Shown here: positions 9,295 to 18,268 of the stretch, piece by piece
How positions within the stretch are numbered: position 1 is the stretch's first letter
Layout of the letters: the number at the start of each line of letters is the position of its first letter
NCBI GenBank assembly: GCA_945992055.1
Contig: CAMFVG010000110.1
Coordinates: forward strand, 1-64,000
Direction: 5' to 3'
Source of the DNA: an uncultured Clostridia bacterium
GTDB lineage: Bacteria; Bacillota; Clostridia; Lachnospirales; Lachnospiraceae
DNA: 64,000 nucleotides
Made by a program: the position numbers and the translations under genes
The notes under the pieces: model-generated
Seen by the model: only the letters and a program-made list of their open reading frames with translations
What the model was told of the DNA's origin: nothing
Databases searched by the model: none

Positions 9295-10559
9295 GATTTT
9301 ATTATTTGACACCTTATTAGTTCTTTCATCAATGTATATCCATTTTTAAAAGAAAGTGCCGATAAAACAAGTATAGTCAATAAGTTTATACTTTTATTCA
9401 CATCCAAGAATTCAGATACCCGTTTAGGAACAATGCAAGGAAAAAAGGTGTATGAATACCTTATTTTCTTGTTTATTACCTTTTTTACAACATTATCATT
9501 TAAGACGTATTGCTTAAATAACGGAAGAATATAATAATTTCTTTTGATTACTTCTAATTTCGTGTTTTTAGGATTAGCATTTGCATCAATGTTATTAAAC
9601 GCTGGTTTATCTGTATAGGAAGACATATGGCAACCGCCTTTACACAGTTTTCTCCATTTGCATCGTTTACACTCATGTGGTAACGCAAAATCGTTCTGCA
9701 TTTTCATTCTCTGACGAATACTACTAATATTTTCTTCGAAAATATTTCCATAAGTTCTGTTATCTTTTCCACAAAAACGAACATCTCCCTTACTGTTGAT
9801 AACAAAACTTTGTTCTCCTTCTATACCACAACCTTTTGCGAATATTGAAATTGCATCCTTGTTATCAATTGAGCAATATGCGTATCCGCCACAAGTTCGT
9901 ACTGAAATATCATACCTCTTTCTTATATCCACACATTTGTCAAAAAAAGTATTGAGTTGTTCATTGTCTAGAAGTTGATTTTCAATACTGTTATCTACTC
10001 CTATCGGCTTGGTCGCTCTGCTAAAATATATTGATTCTAAAGAATATCTGTGAATCAAGAAATCAGCAGTTGATTCCATGTATTGTAAATTCATTGACTG
10101 AACAACAATATTTATTAAAAAGTCAACACCATACTTATGTAATAAATCAAGACCTGCCACTACATTGTCGTATGAATTCATACCTGTTATTTTATAAAAA
10201 ATATCACTATCATTTGCAGGTACTGACACCATGACCTGAATATTACTTTTTTTTAAAAAATGTGCTATCTCCTCGGTAATCAAAGTGCCATTTGTAAGCA
10301 ATCTGACAAAAATATTCTGTTGGATAAATGTTTCAATAGATTTTTTTACTTTATCAAACACCAGCAATGGTTCACCACCTGTAATCGCAACAGATACAGG
10401 TTGAAAACTCAATATCTTTTCTGCTATTTTGTCATAATCATTTACATCTTCATTGCTAATTTCATTTGTTTTAAAATGGTTGTAACAGTAAAAACAATTG
10501 TGATTACAAGAATCAGTCACTTCCCAAGCTATATTATGATTTGTTATATGTTCACGCAT
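9285..10559 (-). CDS. Radical SAM/SPASM enzyme A, candidate peptide or protein maturase
   Basis: About 424 residues from the ATG at 10559, one base after the stop of the preceding gene (TAATATG), so translation is probably coupled; the longer track start is not supported. The radical SAM cluster motif CNHNCFYCYN lies near residue 20, followed by AITGGEPLL and LLTNGTLI. A SPASM-type cysteine set follows: CGGYAYC, CGIEG, VRFCGKDNRTYGNI, and CKRCKWRKLCKGGC. SPASM enzymes typically modify peptides (sactipeptides, SCIFF, PQQ) or proteins. The last 90 residues (INKKIRYSYTFFPCIVPKRV onward) form an extra domain. A PqqD-like recognition fold is possible there, but this is only an impression. Third gene of the cassette. 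Confidence 0.88.
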   Translation of the reverse strand: MREHITNHNIAWEVTDSCNHNCFYCYNHFKTNEISNEDVNDYDKIAEKILSFQPVSVAITGGEPLLVFDKVKKSIETFIQQNIFVRLLTNGTLITEEIAHFLKKSNIQVMVSVPANDSDIFYKITGMNSYDNVVAGLDLLHKYGVDFLINIVVQSMNLQYMESTADFLIHRYSLESIYFSRATKPIGVDNSIENQLLDNEQLNTFFDKCVDIRKRYDISVRTCGGYAYCSIDNKDAISIFAKGCGIEGEQSFVINSKGDVRFCGKDNRTYGNIFEENISSIRQRMKMQNDFALPHECKRCKWRKLCKGGCHMSSYTDKPAFNNIDANANPKNTKLEVIKRNYYILPLFKQYVLNDNVVKKVINKKIRYSYTFFPCIVPKRVSEFLDVNKSINLLTILVLSALSFKNGYTLMKELIRCQIIKSKK

Positions 10560-10560
10560 A

Positions 10561-10986
10561 TTAACAACATCCCGAACTACTCGTAAAAGAACAGCCCCAA
10601 CCATCATATGGATTTCTTCTATCAGAACCTGAACTTGAGCCAAAATCCACAAAAATCATAAGACAACCCATAATCAAGGAACTAATAATGTAATACACAA
10701 AAGAATAATTGCAGACACACATGACAAAAATCGCAAAAATTCCACCCATAATAAACGCCTCACTATGCTTTTGCACAGAACGTATAATCGAATACACAAA
10801 TATAGTTAATACAGGAATCACAATCGAAATTATGCACCATGTTTCTTTTGTCGATAATAAGTTCATGCTATTAAATGTTTCAAAGCTAAATATAAAAACA
10901 TTTTCTTCCAAAATAGAATAAGCCACCGCAAAAGAAAAAACACACAAAACCAATAAAATACTAAACCAAGTTTTTTTGTTTAACAT
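10561..10986 (-). CDS. Small four-helix membrane protein with Gly/Ser/Cys-rich C-terminal tail (possible radical SAM substrate)
   Basis: Not recognised as a known family. 141 residues from the ATG at 10986 (GGAGG 7 nt upstream); the track start at 11031 overlaps the preceding gene and lacks a ribosome site. Four hydrophobic segments fall at about 7-25, 50-68, 77-93 and 96-113. After them comes a 28-residue tail, GSSSGSDRRNPYDG then WGCSFTSSSGCC, with three cysteines and several aromatic residues in a Gly/Ser background. It is placed between two radical SAM genes, 29 nt after one and 1 nt before the other, so the three genes act together. My inference is that the tail is modified by one or both enzymes. 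Alternatives are a scaffold, transporter or immunity protein. Confidence 0.72.
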   Translation of the reverse strand: MLNKKTWFSILLVLCVFSFAVAYSILEENVFIFSFETFNSMNLLSTKETWCIISIVIPVLTIFVYSIIRSVQKHSEAFIMGGIFAIFVMCVCNYSFVYYIISSLIMGCLMIFVDFGSSSGSDRRNPYDGWGCSFTSSSGCC

Positions 10987-11015
10987 AATAAAACCTCCAT
11001 TTTCTATTTTATATT

Positions 11016-12035
11016 TTAAAGCAATGGGCAAAAAGGATCCGGAACATCATATTTCCCTTTTACCGCATAGGCCATACAACGGGATGCACCTAAACATTTG
11101 CTTTGAAAATCGCACCTTAAGCATTTATCACTACATCTATGCTTTCTCAAATCTACAAACACATCATTATTAAAATAAACCTCTGAAAGAGTCGTATTAT
11201 TAATATTTCCACAAACAATAGGCAATCTGCGACAAGGCATAATGTTGCCATACTCATCAACCGTTATTAGCGTTTCTCCTGCTTTACAAAAATATGGTGA
11301 ATCTTCAGAACCCAAAAATTGTAGTGCACGATAATTCTCTACTCGTAACCCTGATTCTTCATTAGCAGGATTTTCTTTTTCTTGTCTCAAAATACTAATG
11401 TATTGTGGCATTAATTCTGTGCTAATCGGTCGTATAAACTCACTTTTATAAACAGGAATATATCGATCGCTCCACAACGTGCTCACATGATACTTTCTGC
11501 AAATTTCTGCAATTATTGGAAAATCCGCAAAATTATCTTCATGCGCAGTAAACGACACTCTTGTTGGAACACCATTTTTATATAGCAATTGCAAGACTTC
11601 TATAACCTTACCAAAATTTCCATCACCACGGATTTCATCGTGTGTTCTTTCCGTTCCATCTATACTAACTTGAAAATTTTGAAACCTCTTGTTTTGTTTT
11701 AATAGACGTAAATACTCTGGTCGCACCAGCGTCCCGTTTGACATTATTACAAGAAAATATTTTTTTCTGCATACAAACTTTAGTATTCTTTTTATATTTT
11801 TATGTAAAAATGGTTCACCACCGGTTATTCTTAATTGTGGCACAATTGTCTCTGTTGGATATTCCTTTCCTAATGCCTTTATAAGCATGTCAAACTGTTT
11901 TATGACCTTTTTTATATCACTATAACTCATTTCAGACTGATGCTCGTCAATATAACAATGCTTGCATCGCAAGTTACATCTGCCTGTTATGTGCATTTGT
12001 AAAGAAATAACTCTAAAATCCTTCATATACTTCAA
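11016..12035 (-). CDS. Radical SAM/SPASM enzyme B, candidate maturase
   Basis: 339 residues. The cluster motif CNLRCKHCY near residue 19 and RITGGEPFL, IMSNGTLV and QVSIDGTERTHDEIRG give a typical SPASM-family radical SAM core. A C-terminal SPASM cysteine array follows: FCKAGETLITVDEYGNIMPC, then CGNI, and C-x3-C-x2-C with FQSKCLGASRC. The likely start is a TTG at 12035, six bases after AAGGA; an ATG three codons later lacks proper spacing. First gene of the cassette, about 90 nt downstream of the uridine-kinase-like gene with no clear promoter of its own. It is only distantly similar to enzyme A, so the two probably do different reactions or partner as enzyme and helper. Confidence 0.87.
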   Translation of the reverse strand: MKYMKDFRVISLQMHITGRCNLRCKHCYIDEHQSEMSYSDIKKVIKQFDMLIKALGKEYPTETIVPQLRITGGEPFLHKNIKRILKFVCRKKYFLVIMSNGTLVRPEYLRLLKQNKRFQNFQVSIDGTERTHDEIRGDGNFGKVIEVLQLLYKNGVPTRVSFTAHEDNFADFPIIAEICRKYHVSTLWSDRYIPVYKSEFIRPISTELMPQYISILRQEKENPANEESGLRVENYRALQFLGSEDSPYFCKAGETLITVDEYGNIMPCRRLPIVCGNINNTTLSEVYFNNDVFVDLRKHRCSDKCLRCDFQSKCLGASRCMAYAVKGKYDVPDPFCPLL

Positions 12036-12068
12036 GACATGTCCTTATTTTTTATGATACTGTACCAA

Positions 12069-12100
12069 ATACCAAGCACCATCATGATGGTACTCGGTAT
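12069..12100 (-). other. Strong hairpin at the junction between the uridine-kinase-like gene and the radical SAM cassette
   Basis: A 32-nt near-palindrome; on the minus strand ATACCGAGTACCATC pairs with GATGGTGCTTGGTAT using two G-U pairs. No T-run follows directly, so it is a poor intrinsic terminator. It could be a processing or pausing site, or a terminator remnant that allows readthrough into the cassette. Confidence 0.6.
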
Positions 12101-12125
12101 CTATCTTTTCAGTTTTAAAACACAT

Positions 12126-13793
12126 TTATATTTGGAAACATCCTCCACCAATAAACTCTTTTAACAAAGAATTTTGTGGCACATGTTCACTTCCGATTCC
12201 TACAAAATAATCTAAAAACTTCAATAATCTTTTTGCCTCTATATATTCCTCGCACTCTTTCTCGATTCCGAAAAGAACCGGCTCGGCATACTGTTTTAAA
12301 ACTGCCAACTCATAAATCAGTGCCGAATTAAACATGACATCAGCTTCTTCCTGATACGGGAAAATATTTTCTTCTTCTCCTCGTCTGACTGATGGCCACA
12401 TAGCAATTGTATTCCTTGCATTGGTTCCACGAGTTCTTGCATCACGCACCATACGACGCAACAATCTTCCGTCGGTTGTAGGAATCCGATTATGTTCGTC
12501 GATATTCAATTGTGTCAACGCACTAATATAAACTTTAAACTTATTCTCTCTTGGCAACTGGTAGGTCAATGCATCATTCAAACAATGTATACCCTCAATT
12601 ACTAATACATCCTGTTCACCCAATTGTTTTGGTGGCAATTTATACTCTCTCTTACCGGTTTTAAAATTAAAGGTAGGTAATTTCACCGCTTTTCCAGCCA
12701 ACAATTCTTTCAAATCTTGGTTTAATTGTTCTACATCTATCGCTTCCAAACACTCAAAATTGTAATTGCCATCCTTATCTCTTGGTGTTTTTTCACGATC
12801 TACAAAATAATTATCTACCGCTATCGGATGCGGAATCATTCCATGGGCACGAAGTTGTATGGAAAGGCGATGCGAAAATGTAGTTTTTCCAGAAGATGAC
12901 GGTCCTGCAATCAACACAAACTTAACATTTCCTCTATCTGCAATCGTTCTTGCAATATCACCTATTTTCTTTTCCTGTAAAGCTTCTTGCACCAAGATGG
13001 TTTCTTGGATCGTTCCTTTGGTGATTTCTTCATTCAAATCAGCTACCGTTTGAATGCCGAGCATATCTCCCCATTTACTTGATTCATCTAACACTTTAAA
13101 CAATTTTTGATGTGGTTCAAACGGAGGAACAACGGTTGGAGCTTCACATTCCGGCATCTGAATAACAAATCCTTCTCCATACAAATACAACTCAAAATAC
13201 TGCAGATAAGAAGCATCCGGAACCATATAGCCATAATAATAGTCTTCAAACTCATTCATACTATAGATATTCACTTTGGAAACACGACGGTATTCAAACA
13301 ATCGCTCCTTGTCTTTCATCCCATGCTTGCGGAATAAAGCGATAGCTTCATCTGTATTCACCGTTCTTTTCTTGATCGGCATTTTTTCTGCTATCATTTC
13401 ATGCATTCGCTTTTTTACACGCTCAAGAAATGTTTCGTCTATTTTCCATCCACCTGCAACAGTACAGTAAAACCCCTTGCTTACAGAAAAATCAATTCGT
13501 ACTTTACACTGTTTTTCATGTCCACAAATATCATGAATCGCTTTCACTAACATAAGACACATACTGCGCTTATAGGTTTTGTTTCCAACGGCGTCCCCAA
13601 CTGTAATAAATTTTAATACACAATCCTTTTTCAAGGTTTTTCTCAACTCGAATAATTTGTAATTTTCACACCCCAGTACAATTTGATGTTCATACTGTGC
13701 CTGAAAATCTTTTGCTATTTGTTCAAAAGTAGTGTCCTCTGCATATTCACGCACAATTCCATTTACTTGTACCTGATATGTGTTCTTATTCAT
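12126..13793 (-). CDS. Uridine-kinase-like P-loop protein with N-terminal TGS/threonyl-tRNA-synthetase-like domains
   Basis: 555 residues. The N-terminal part (about 1-65, YQVQVNGIVREYAEDTTFEQIA) looks like a TGS domain. It is followed by a region like the second additional domain of ThrRS, as in a family of nucleoside kinases common in Clostridia. The kinase part has Walker A IAGPSSSGKTTFS (around residue 300), the DNYFVDREKTPRD substrate segment and VLVIEGIHCLN. The C-terminus LLKEFIGGGCF is typical. The phosphate acceptor (uridine/cytidine or another nucleoside) is not shown by sequence. GGAGG precedes the ATG by 6 nt, and it follows the nif3-like gene by about 20 nt in the same operon. 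Confidence 0.85.
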   Translation of the reverse strand: MNKNTYQVQVNGIVREYAEDTTFEQIAKDFQAQYEHQIVLGCENYKLFELRKTLKKDCVLKFITVGDAVGNKTYKRSMCLMLVKAIHDICGHEKQCKVRIDFSVSKGFYCTVAGGWKIDETFLERVKKRMHEMIAEKMPIKKRTVNTDEAIALFRKHGMKDKERLFEYRRVSKVNIYSMNEFEDYYYGYMVPDASYLQYFELYLYGEGFVIQMPECEAPTVVPPFEPHQKLFKVLDESSKWGDMLGIQTVADLNEEITKGTIQETILVQEALQEKKIGDIARTIADRGNVKFVLIAGPSSSGKTTFSHRLSIQLRAHGMIPHPIAVDNYFVDREKTPRDKDGNYNFECLEAIDVEQLNQDLKELLAGKAVKLPTFNFKTGKREYKLPPKQLGEQDVLVIEGIHCLNDALTYQLPRENKFKVYISALTQLNIDEHNRIPTTDGRLLRRMVRDARTRGTNARNTIAMWPSVRRGEEENIFPYQEEADVMFNSALIYELAVLKQYAEPVLFGIEKECEEYIEAKRLLKFLDYFVGIGSEHVPQNSLLKEFIGGGCFQI

Positions 13794-13812
13794 ACAGCGC
13801 CTCCTTCTCTTT

Positions 13813-14589
13813 TTATATCACACAAAAAGGATTCTTTATATTAGCCTTTAAAACTTCCATATTTTCAAGGCAATTTGCAAGATAATTTGCAACGTCCTCA
13901 ATAAAGATATGTTCCAAGCCATAATGTCCGGCATCAATAATAATCAAACCTTCTGCATTGGCATCGATGCCTTCATGATGGTCAATTTCTGCTGTGATAA
14001 ACGCCTCCGCTTTTTTTGAAAGTGCAAATTCAGACATGTGTTTTCCAGACCCTGGAGATATGGCAACTCTTTGTATACGCACATCTAGATCACCATATAC
14101 TTTAACGGTCTCTAATCCAAACTTTGTTTTCACCAATTCGCAACATTCTCTGACTGTCATTTCTCCTGGCAATTGTCCCACTCTTCCGATGCCTTCCTGT
14201 TGCTCCGGATTCGTAATATCCAATACTTGTGTATCTTGCAGCCCTAAAATTTCACTTGCCAAATCTGCCATCCGCAACACATCATAATTTGTATGCATTG
14301 CGTAATAGGAAATATCGTGTTGCAACAAGGTTACAACACGACGTCCGATTAATTGTTCATCTGTAATCTGTTTTTGTGGCGAAAAAATCATTGGATGATG
14401 TGTCACAATCATATCTGCTTTCTTCGAAATCGCATCTTCAATAACTTCATCTGTCAGATCCAGTGCCACGTAGATTTTTTGCACTTCTTTTTCTATGCGT
14501 CCAACCAGTAATCCAACATTATCCCACTCCAGAGCTGCATGCTTTGGATATGTATTTTCAATCATTTCCATAATATCTCTGCAAAGCAT
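13813..14589 (-). CDS. Nif3-like dinuclear metal-centre protein (GTP cyclohydrolase 1 type 2 homolog)
   Basis: 258 residues. Conserved family segments are ALEWDNVGLLVGR, the metal-binding VTHHPMIFSP, HTNYDVLRMADLA and C-terminal DAGHYGLEH with a final acidic cluster. The biochemical role of this family is unresolved. The start is set by GGAGG 8 nt before the ATG, which lies inside the end of trmK (32-nt overlap). The pairing trmK-nif3-like is conserved in Firmicutes next to sigA. Confidence 0.92.
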   Translation of the reverse strand: MLCRDIMEMIENTYPKHAALEWDNVGLLVGRIEKEVQKIYVALDLTDEVIEDAISKKADMIVTHHPMIFSPQKQITDEQLIGRRVVTLLQHDISYYAMHTNYDVLRMADLASEILGLQDTQVLDITNPEQQEGIGRVGQLPGEMTVRECCELVKTKFGLETVKVYGDLDVRIQRVAISPGSGKHMSEFALSKKAEAFITAEIDHHEGIDANAEGLIIIDAGHYGLEHIFIEDVANYLANCLENMEVLKANIKNPFCVI

Positions 14590-15259
14590 ACTTTATTTCC
14601 TCCAGTTCTTTTTCTATCATGCTTCTTCGTTCTTCAATATGAATACCGTCCCTATGCACAATATTTTTTAATATATCTGTTTTAACTTTGAATTCTTTTT
14701 CTAAAAACATCTTTAATACGGGATGCTTTTGTTCCAAAAGCTTCCTGCCATATTGGAGCTCTACAGTATTATACGCAGAAGCTTGTCCATTTATCACTTT
14801 CATCATCGGATAGAACTTACCGTCCTCAACAACCATGTCCTCCGCGATAATGCGGTATTTATGTTCGCAAAGATATTTCCGTACTTTCCAAAGCTCTGAT
14901 TGCGGTTGCAAGATAAACTCTTTTACGCTTCGGAACACGGAATCACCGTTTTTTAAAATACGAACAGTTAATGCTCCGCCCATACCTGCAATGACAACAC
15001 ACTCGAACTCTCCCGGAACAACATTTTGAACTCCGTCTGATTGGCGTGTTTCGATATGGGATTGCAAGCCATGCTCCCTAATGTGTCGCTCTGCTTTTTT
15101 TAATGGTCCAAGATTCACATCCATAGCCAATACTTTTGGACTTTTTTGCGATTCCAATAAATATATTGGAATATATCCGTGATCGGTTCCTACATCAACT
15201 ACCGATACACCATCACTCACAAGATTTGCTACTGCCTGTAAACGTTTTGACAACTCCAT
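14558..15259 (-). CDS. trmK: tRNA (adenine-22-N1)-methyltransferase
   Basis: Methylates N1 of A22 in tRNA using SAM. 233 residues, normal size. SAM-binding motif VVDVGTDHGYIPIYLL near residue 20, then AMDVNLGPLKKAERHI and VIAGMGGALTVRIL, followed by a C-terminal coiled region. It lies 9 nt downstream of sigA and overlaps the start of the Nif3-like gene by 32 nt, the usual sigA-trmK-nif3 order of Firmicutes. Confidence 0.94.
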   Translation of the reverse strand: MELSKRLQAVANLVSDGVSVVDVGTDHGYIPIYLLESQKSPKVLAMDVNLGPLKKAERHIREHGLQSHIETRQSDGVQNVVPGEFECVVIAGMGGALTVRILKNGDSVFRSVKEFILQPQSELWKVRKYLCEHKYRIIAEDMVVEDGKFYPMMKVINGQASAYNTVELQYGRKLLEQKHPVLKMFLEKEFKVKTDILKNIVHRDGIHIEERRSMIEKELEEIKYALQRYYGND

Positions 15260-15268
15260 AACTTACAC

Positions 15269-16396
15269 CTAGTCTAAATAATCTCTCAACTTTCTGCTTC
15301 TACTTGGATGACGTAGTTTTCGCAATGCTTTTGCTTCAATTTGACGAATACGTTCACGTGTTACATCAAATTCTTTTCCTACTTCTTCCAATGTCCTAGC
15401 TCGTCCATCATTCATACCAAAACGTAAACGAAGTACCTTCTGTTCTCTCTCTGTTAAAGTATCTAACACTTCATTCAATTGTTCTTTTAACAATGTGGCT
15501 GCAGCAGCTTCTGCCGGAACCGGCACATTATCATCTTGAATGAAATCACCAAGATGGCTGTCTTCCTCCTCACCAATTGGGGTTTCCAAAGAAACCGGTT
15601 CTTGAGAAATCTTCAGAATCTCTCGAACACGTTCTACCGGCATGTCCAATTCTGCAGCGATTTCTTCCGGCATTGGCTCACGCCCTAATTCTTGCAATAA
15701 TTGTCTTGATACACGAATCAATTTATTGATGGTCTCAACCATATGCACCGGAATACGAATAGTTCTCGCTTGATCAGCAATCGCTCTGGTAATGGCTTGA
15801 CGAATCCACCATGTTGCATAGGTACTGAATTTAAAGCCTTTTTGATAATCAAATTTCTCAACAGCTTTAATTAACCCCAAATTTCCTTCTTGAATCAAAT
15901 CCAAAAACAACATCCCACGTCCAACATAACGTTTTGCAATACTTACAACCAAACGTAAATTCGCCTCTGCCAAACGTTTCTTTGCTTCTTCATCCCCTTC
16001 GGACATACGTTTTGCCAATTCCACTTCTTCTTCGGCACTGAGGAGCGGCACCTTTCCGATTTCTTTCAAATACATACGTACCGGATCTTCGATACTGATT
16101 CCATCCGGAACAGACAAACCGATTTTCTCCATATCTACATCGACTTCTTCCTCTTCCGCAGCCAACATAATTTCAATATCATCCGGAGCATCTTCTTCGG
16201 TTGAATTTGAGATTCGAAGTACGTCAATACCTTGAGCCTCTAAATACTCAAAAATTTTATCCATTTGTTCTGCTTCCAGCTCCATGTCTGAGAAAACCTC
16301 ATTGATTTCCGTGAGTTCAAGAATATTTTTCTTCTTTTTCCCAAGTGCAACCAGCGTGTTTAGTTTTTCCTCAAATTTCATAGCTTGTTCTTCCAT
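15269..16396 (-). CDS. sigA: RNA polymerase primary sigma factor (sigma-70/SigA)
   Basis: Housekeeping sigma factor. Region 1.2 starts [20 protein letters not shown]. Region 2 contains [28 protein letters not shown] and the -10-reading [17 protein letters not shown]. Region 4.2 [20 protein letters not shown] reads the -35. I prefer the ATG at 16396 ([11 protein letters not shown], 375 residues, GGAGG 11 nt upstream) over the track start at 16414, whose start codon overlaps that ribosome site. It is directly downstream of dnaG in the dgt-dnaG-sigA-trmK-nif3 order. Confidence 0.97.
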   Translation of the reverse strand: MEEQAMKFEEKLNTLVALGKKKKNILELTEINEVFSDMELEAEQMDKIFEYLEAQGIDVLRISNSTEEDAPDDIEIMLAAEEEEVDVDMEKIGLSVPDGISIEDPVRMYLKEIGKVPLLSAEEEVELAKRMSEGDEEAKKRLAEANLRLVVSIAKRYVGRGMLFLDLIQEGNLGLIKAVEKFDYQKGFKFSTYATWWIRQAITRAIADQARTIRIPVHMVETINKLIRVSRQLLQELGREPMPEEIAAELDMPVERVREILKISQEPVSLETPIGEEEDSHLGDFIQDDNVPVPAEAAAATLLKEQLNEVLDTLTEREQKVLRLRFGMNDGRARTLEEVGKEFDVTRERIRQIEAKALRKLRHPSRSRKLRDYLD

Positions 16397-16434
16397 GTAG
16401 TATCCATCCTCCATAACTTGTTAATATTTTATCC

Positions 16435-18210
16435 TCAATCAATAGAAATATGCAATTTCTGTAAGTCCTGCAAGTTTCTCCTTGCAATCATTAATTTTTG
16501 CAACCCCTCAATATCAGTAGGTTCCAATAGCCTTGTGGCCTCATTGATGCTGTTCGTTTTGACACGAATGATGGTTTCCTTCAATGCTTTCTCCTGCTCT
16601 GCCTTCGTATCCAACCGTTGAATCTTGGTATGAAACAGCGACGCCACTTCCTTATGTTCATCCTCATCCGTAAAATAATTCATCACTTGTGCCGGTTTTA
16701 CTTCTCCGGATTCGTACTGCTCGTACAATATATTTGCAACCGACTTATACAAATCTTTTGTGAAATCTTCCGGAAAAATGTATTTTTTAATCTGCGCAAA
16801 AACGCGTTTGTCTTCCGCTAACCATGTAAGCAAAATCTTTTGAGACTGCAAATTGCCATCCTCTTTATTTTTATCCTTGCCACCGGTTTGTTTTGCTTTA
16901 GTGGCCGGTGCCGCCAGTCCATGTTTGATTGCCATGGTTGCAACCAGTTTTCGCAAATTTTCATAACCAACATGGTACTTTTCGGCTACTGCCTCAATAT
17001 AATTATTGCGTTCAATTTCTTCCTCAAATTGATTTAAACGTTTGGCAACTTCATTGAAAAATGATGTTTTTCCTTCCGGTGAATTCATATCATATTCTCG
17101 TTCCAATATTTCTAACGAGAATAAAAATCCATTCCGCGCCTTATTAATGCGTTCTTCGAATGCTTCTGTTCCAAGATGTTTGATAAATTCATCCGGGTCT
17201 TTGTATGGTTCCATCCGAATAATTTTTGCAATAATACCGGCTTCTTTCAAAATAGGAATCGCACGCAATGCAGCCTTCGTTCCCGCTTCATCGCTGTCAA
17301 ACGTCAAATACACCTCATTCACATAGCGTTTAATCAGAGATGCATGTCCAGGAGTAAACGCAGTTCCTAACGATGCAACTGCATTTGTAAATCCCGCTTG
17401 ATGCAGTGCAATCACATCCATATATCCTTCACACAACAAAAAATAGCTTTTTCTGGATGTCCTTGCCCTATTAAGCCCATATAAATTACGACTCTTGTCA
17501 AATATAACTGTTTCTGGCGAATTTAAGTATTTTGGCTCTCCGTCTCCCATAACTCGTCCACCAAAACCAATCACACGATTATTGACATCCATAATCGGAA
17601 ACATGACGCGATTCCAAAATTTATCAAATACACCACTTTTCTCGCTAACGGAAATCAACCCGGCTTTTACAAGTATTTCGTCTGAATATCCTTTTGTTTT
17701 GAGATATTTATAAAGATCGTCCCGATATTTATGCGAATATCCCAATCCAAACGCTGTAATCGTTTCTTCGTTAAGCCCTCTTTTGGTTAAATATGTATGT
17801 GCATACTTTCCCTGTTCTGACTTAAGTTGTACGTAAAAATATTGGGCTGCCAATTTATTTACTTCTAACAAGATGGATTTCAAATTTGCACGCTCTTTTG
17901 CTTCCTCCGAATACTCTTCTTCCGGAATTTCAATTCCCACGCGCTCTGCAAGCATTCGCACTGCTTCCATAAAGGAGAAGTTCTCGTACTCCATGACAAA
18001 GGTGAAAACGTTTCCGCCCACACCGCATCCAAAACAATGATACATTTGTTTGGAAGGACTGACAGAAAAAGACGGTGACTTTTCATTATGAAACGGGCAT
18101 AAACCAAAATAATTGCTTCCACTCTTTTTCAACTTTACATACGTAGAAATCACATCAACAATATCATTTCTGCTTCTGATTTCTTCAATCAAATCTTCTG
18201 AAAAGTACAT
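16435..18210 (-). CDS. dnaG: DNA primase
   Basis: Makes RNA primers for replication. 591 residues. The N-terminal zinc ribbon CPFHNEKSPSFSVSPSKQ with YHCFGCGVGGN (about residues 38-64) is followed by the catalytic core and the Toprim segment LCEGYMDVIALHQAG plus DSDEAGTKAALR. A C-terminal helicase-interaction portion completes it. It precedes sigA, the macromolecular-synthesis operon pairing. A ribosome site AAAGGAGGAAAAC lies close before the ATG. Confidence 0.97.
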   Translation of the reverse strand: MYFSEDLIEEIRSRNDIVDVISTYVKLKKSGSNYFGLCPFHNEKSPSFSVSPSKQMYHCFGCGVGGNVFTFVMEYENFSFMEAVRMLAERVGIEIPEEEYSEEAKERANLKSILLEVNKLAAQYFYVQLKSEQGKYAHTYLTKRGLNEETITAFGLGYSHKYRDDLYKYLKTKGYSDEILVKAGLISVSEKSGVFDKFWNRVMFPIMDVNNRVIGFGGRVMGDGEPKYLNSPETVIFDKSRNLYGLNRARTSRKSYFLLCEGYMDVIALHQAGFTNAVASLGTAFTPGHASLIKRYVNEVYLTFDSDEAGTKAALRAIPILKEAGIIAKIIRMEPYKDPDEFIKHLGTEAFEERINKARNGFLFSLEILEREYDMNSPEGKTSFFNEVAKRLNQFEEEIERNNYIEAVAEKYHVGYENLRKLVATMAIKHGLAAPATKAKQTGGKDKNKEDGNLQSQKILLTWLAEDKRVFAQIKKYIFPEDFTKDLYKSVANILYEQYESGEVKPAQVMNYFTDEDEHKEVASLFHTKIQRLDTKAEQEKALKETIIRVKTNSINEATRLLEPTDIEGLQKLMIARRNLQDLQKLHISID

Positions 18211-18268
18211 GTTTTCCTCCTTTCAACCTTCTCTTTATATACTATTCGACAAATATCTTTGATTTCCT

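Noticed and set aside
10561-10652. Longer N-terminus for radical SAM enzyme A starting at 10652
   Set aside because: It would overlap the membrane protein's tail out of frame and lacks a ribosome site; the coupled ATG at 10559 gives the normal family start.
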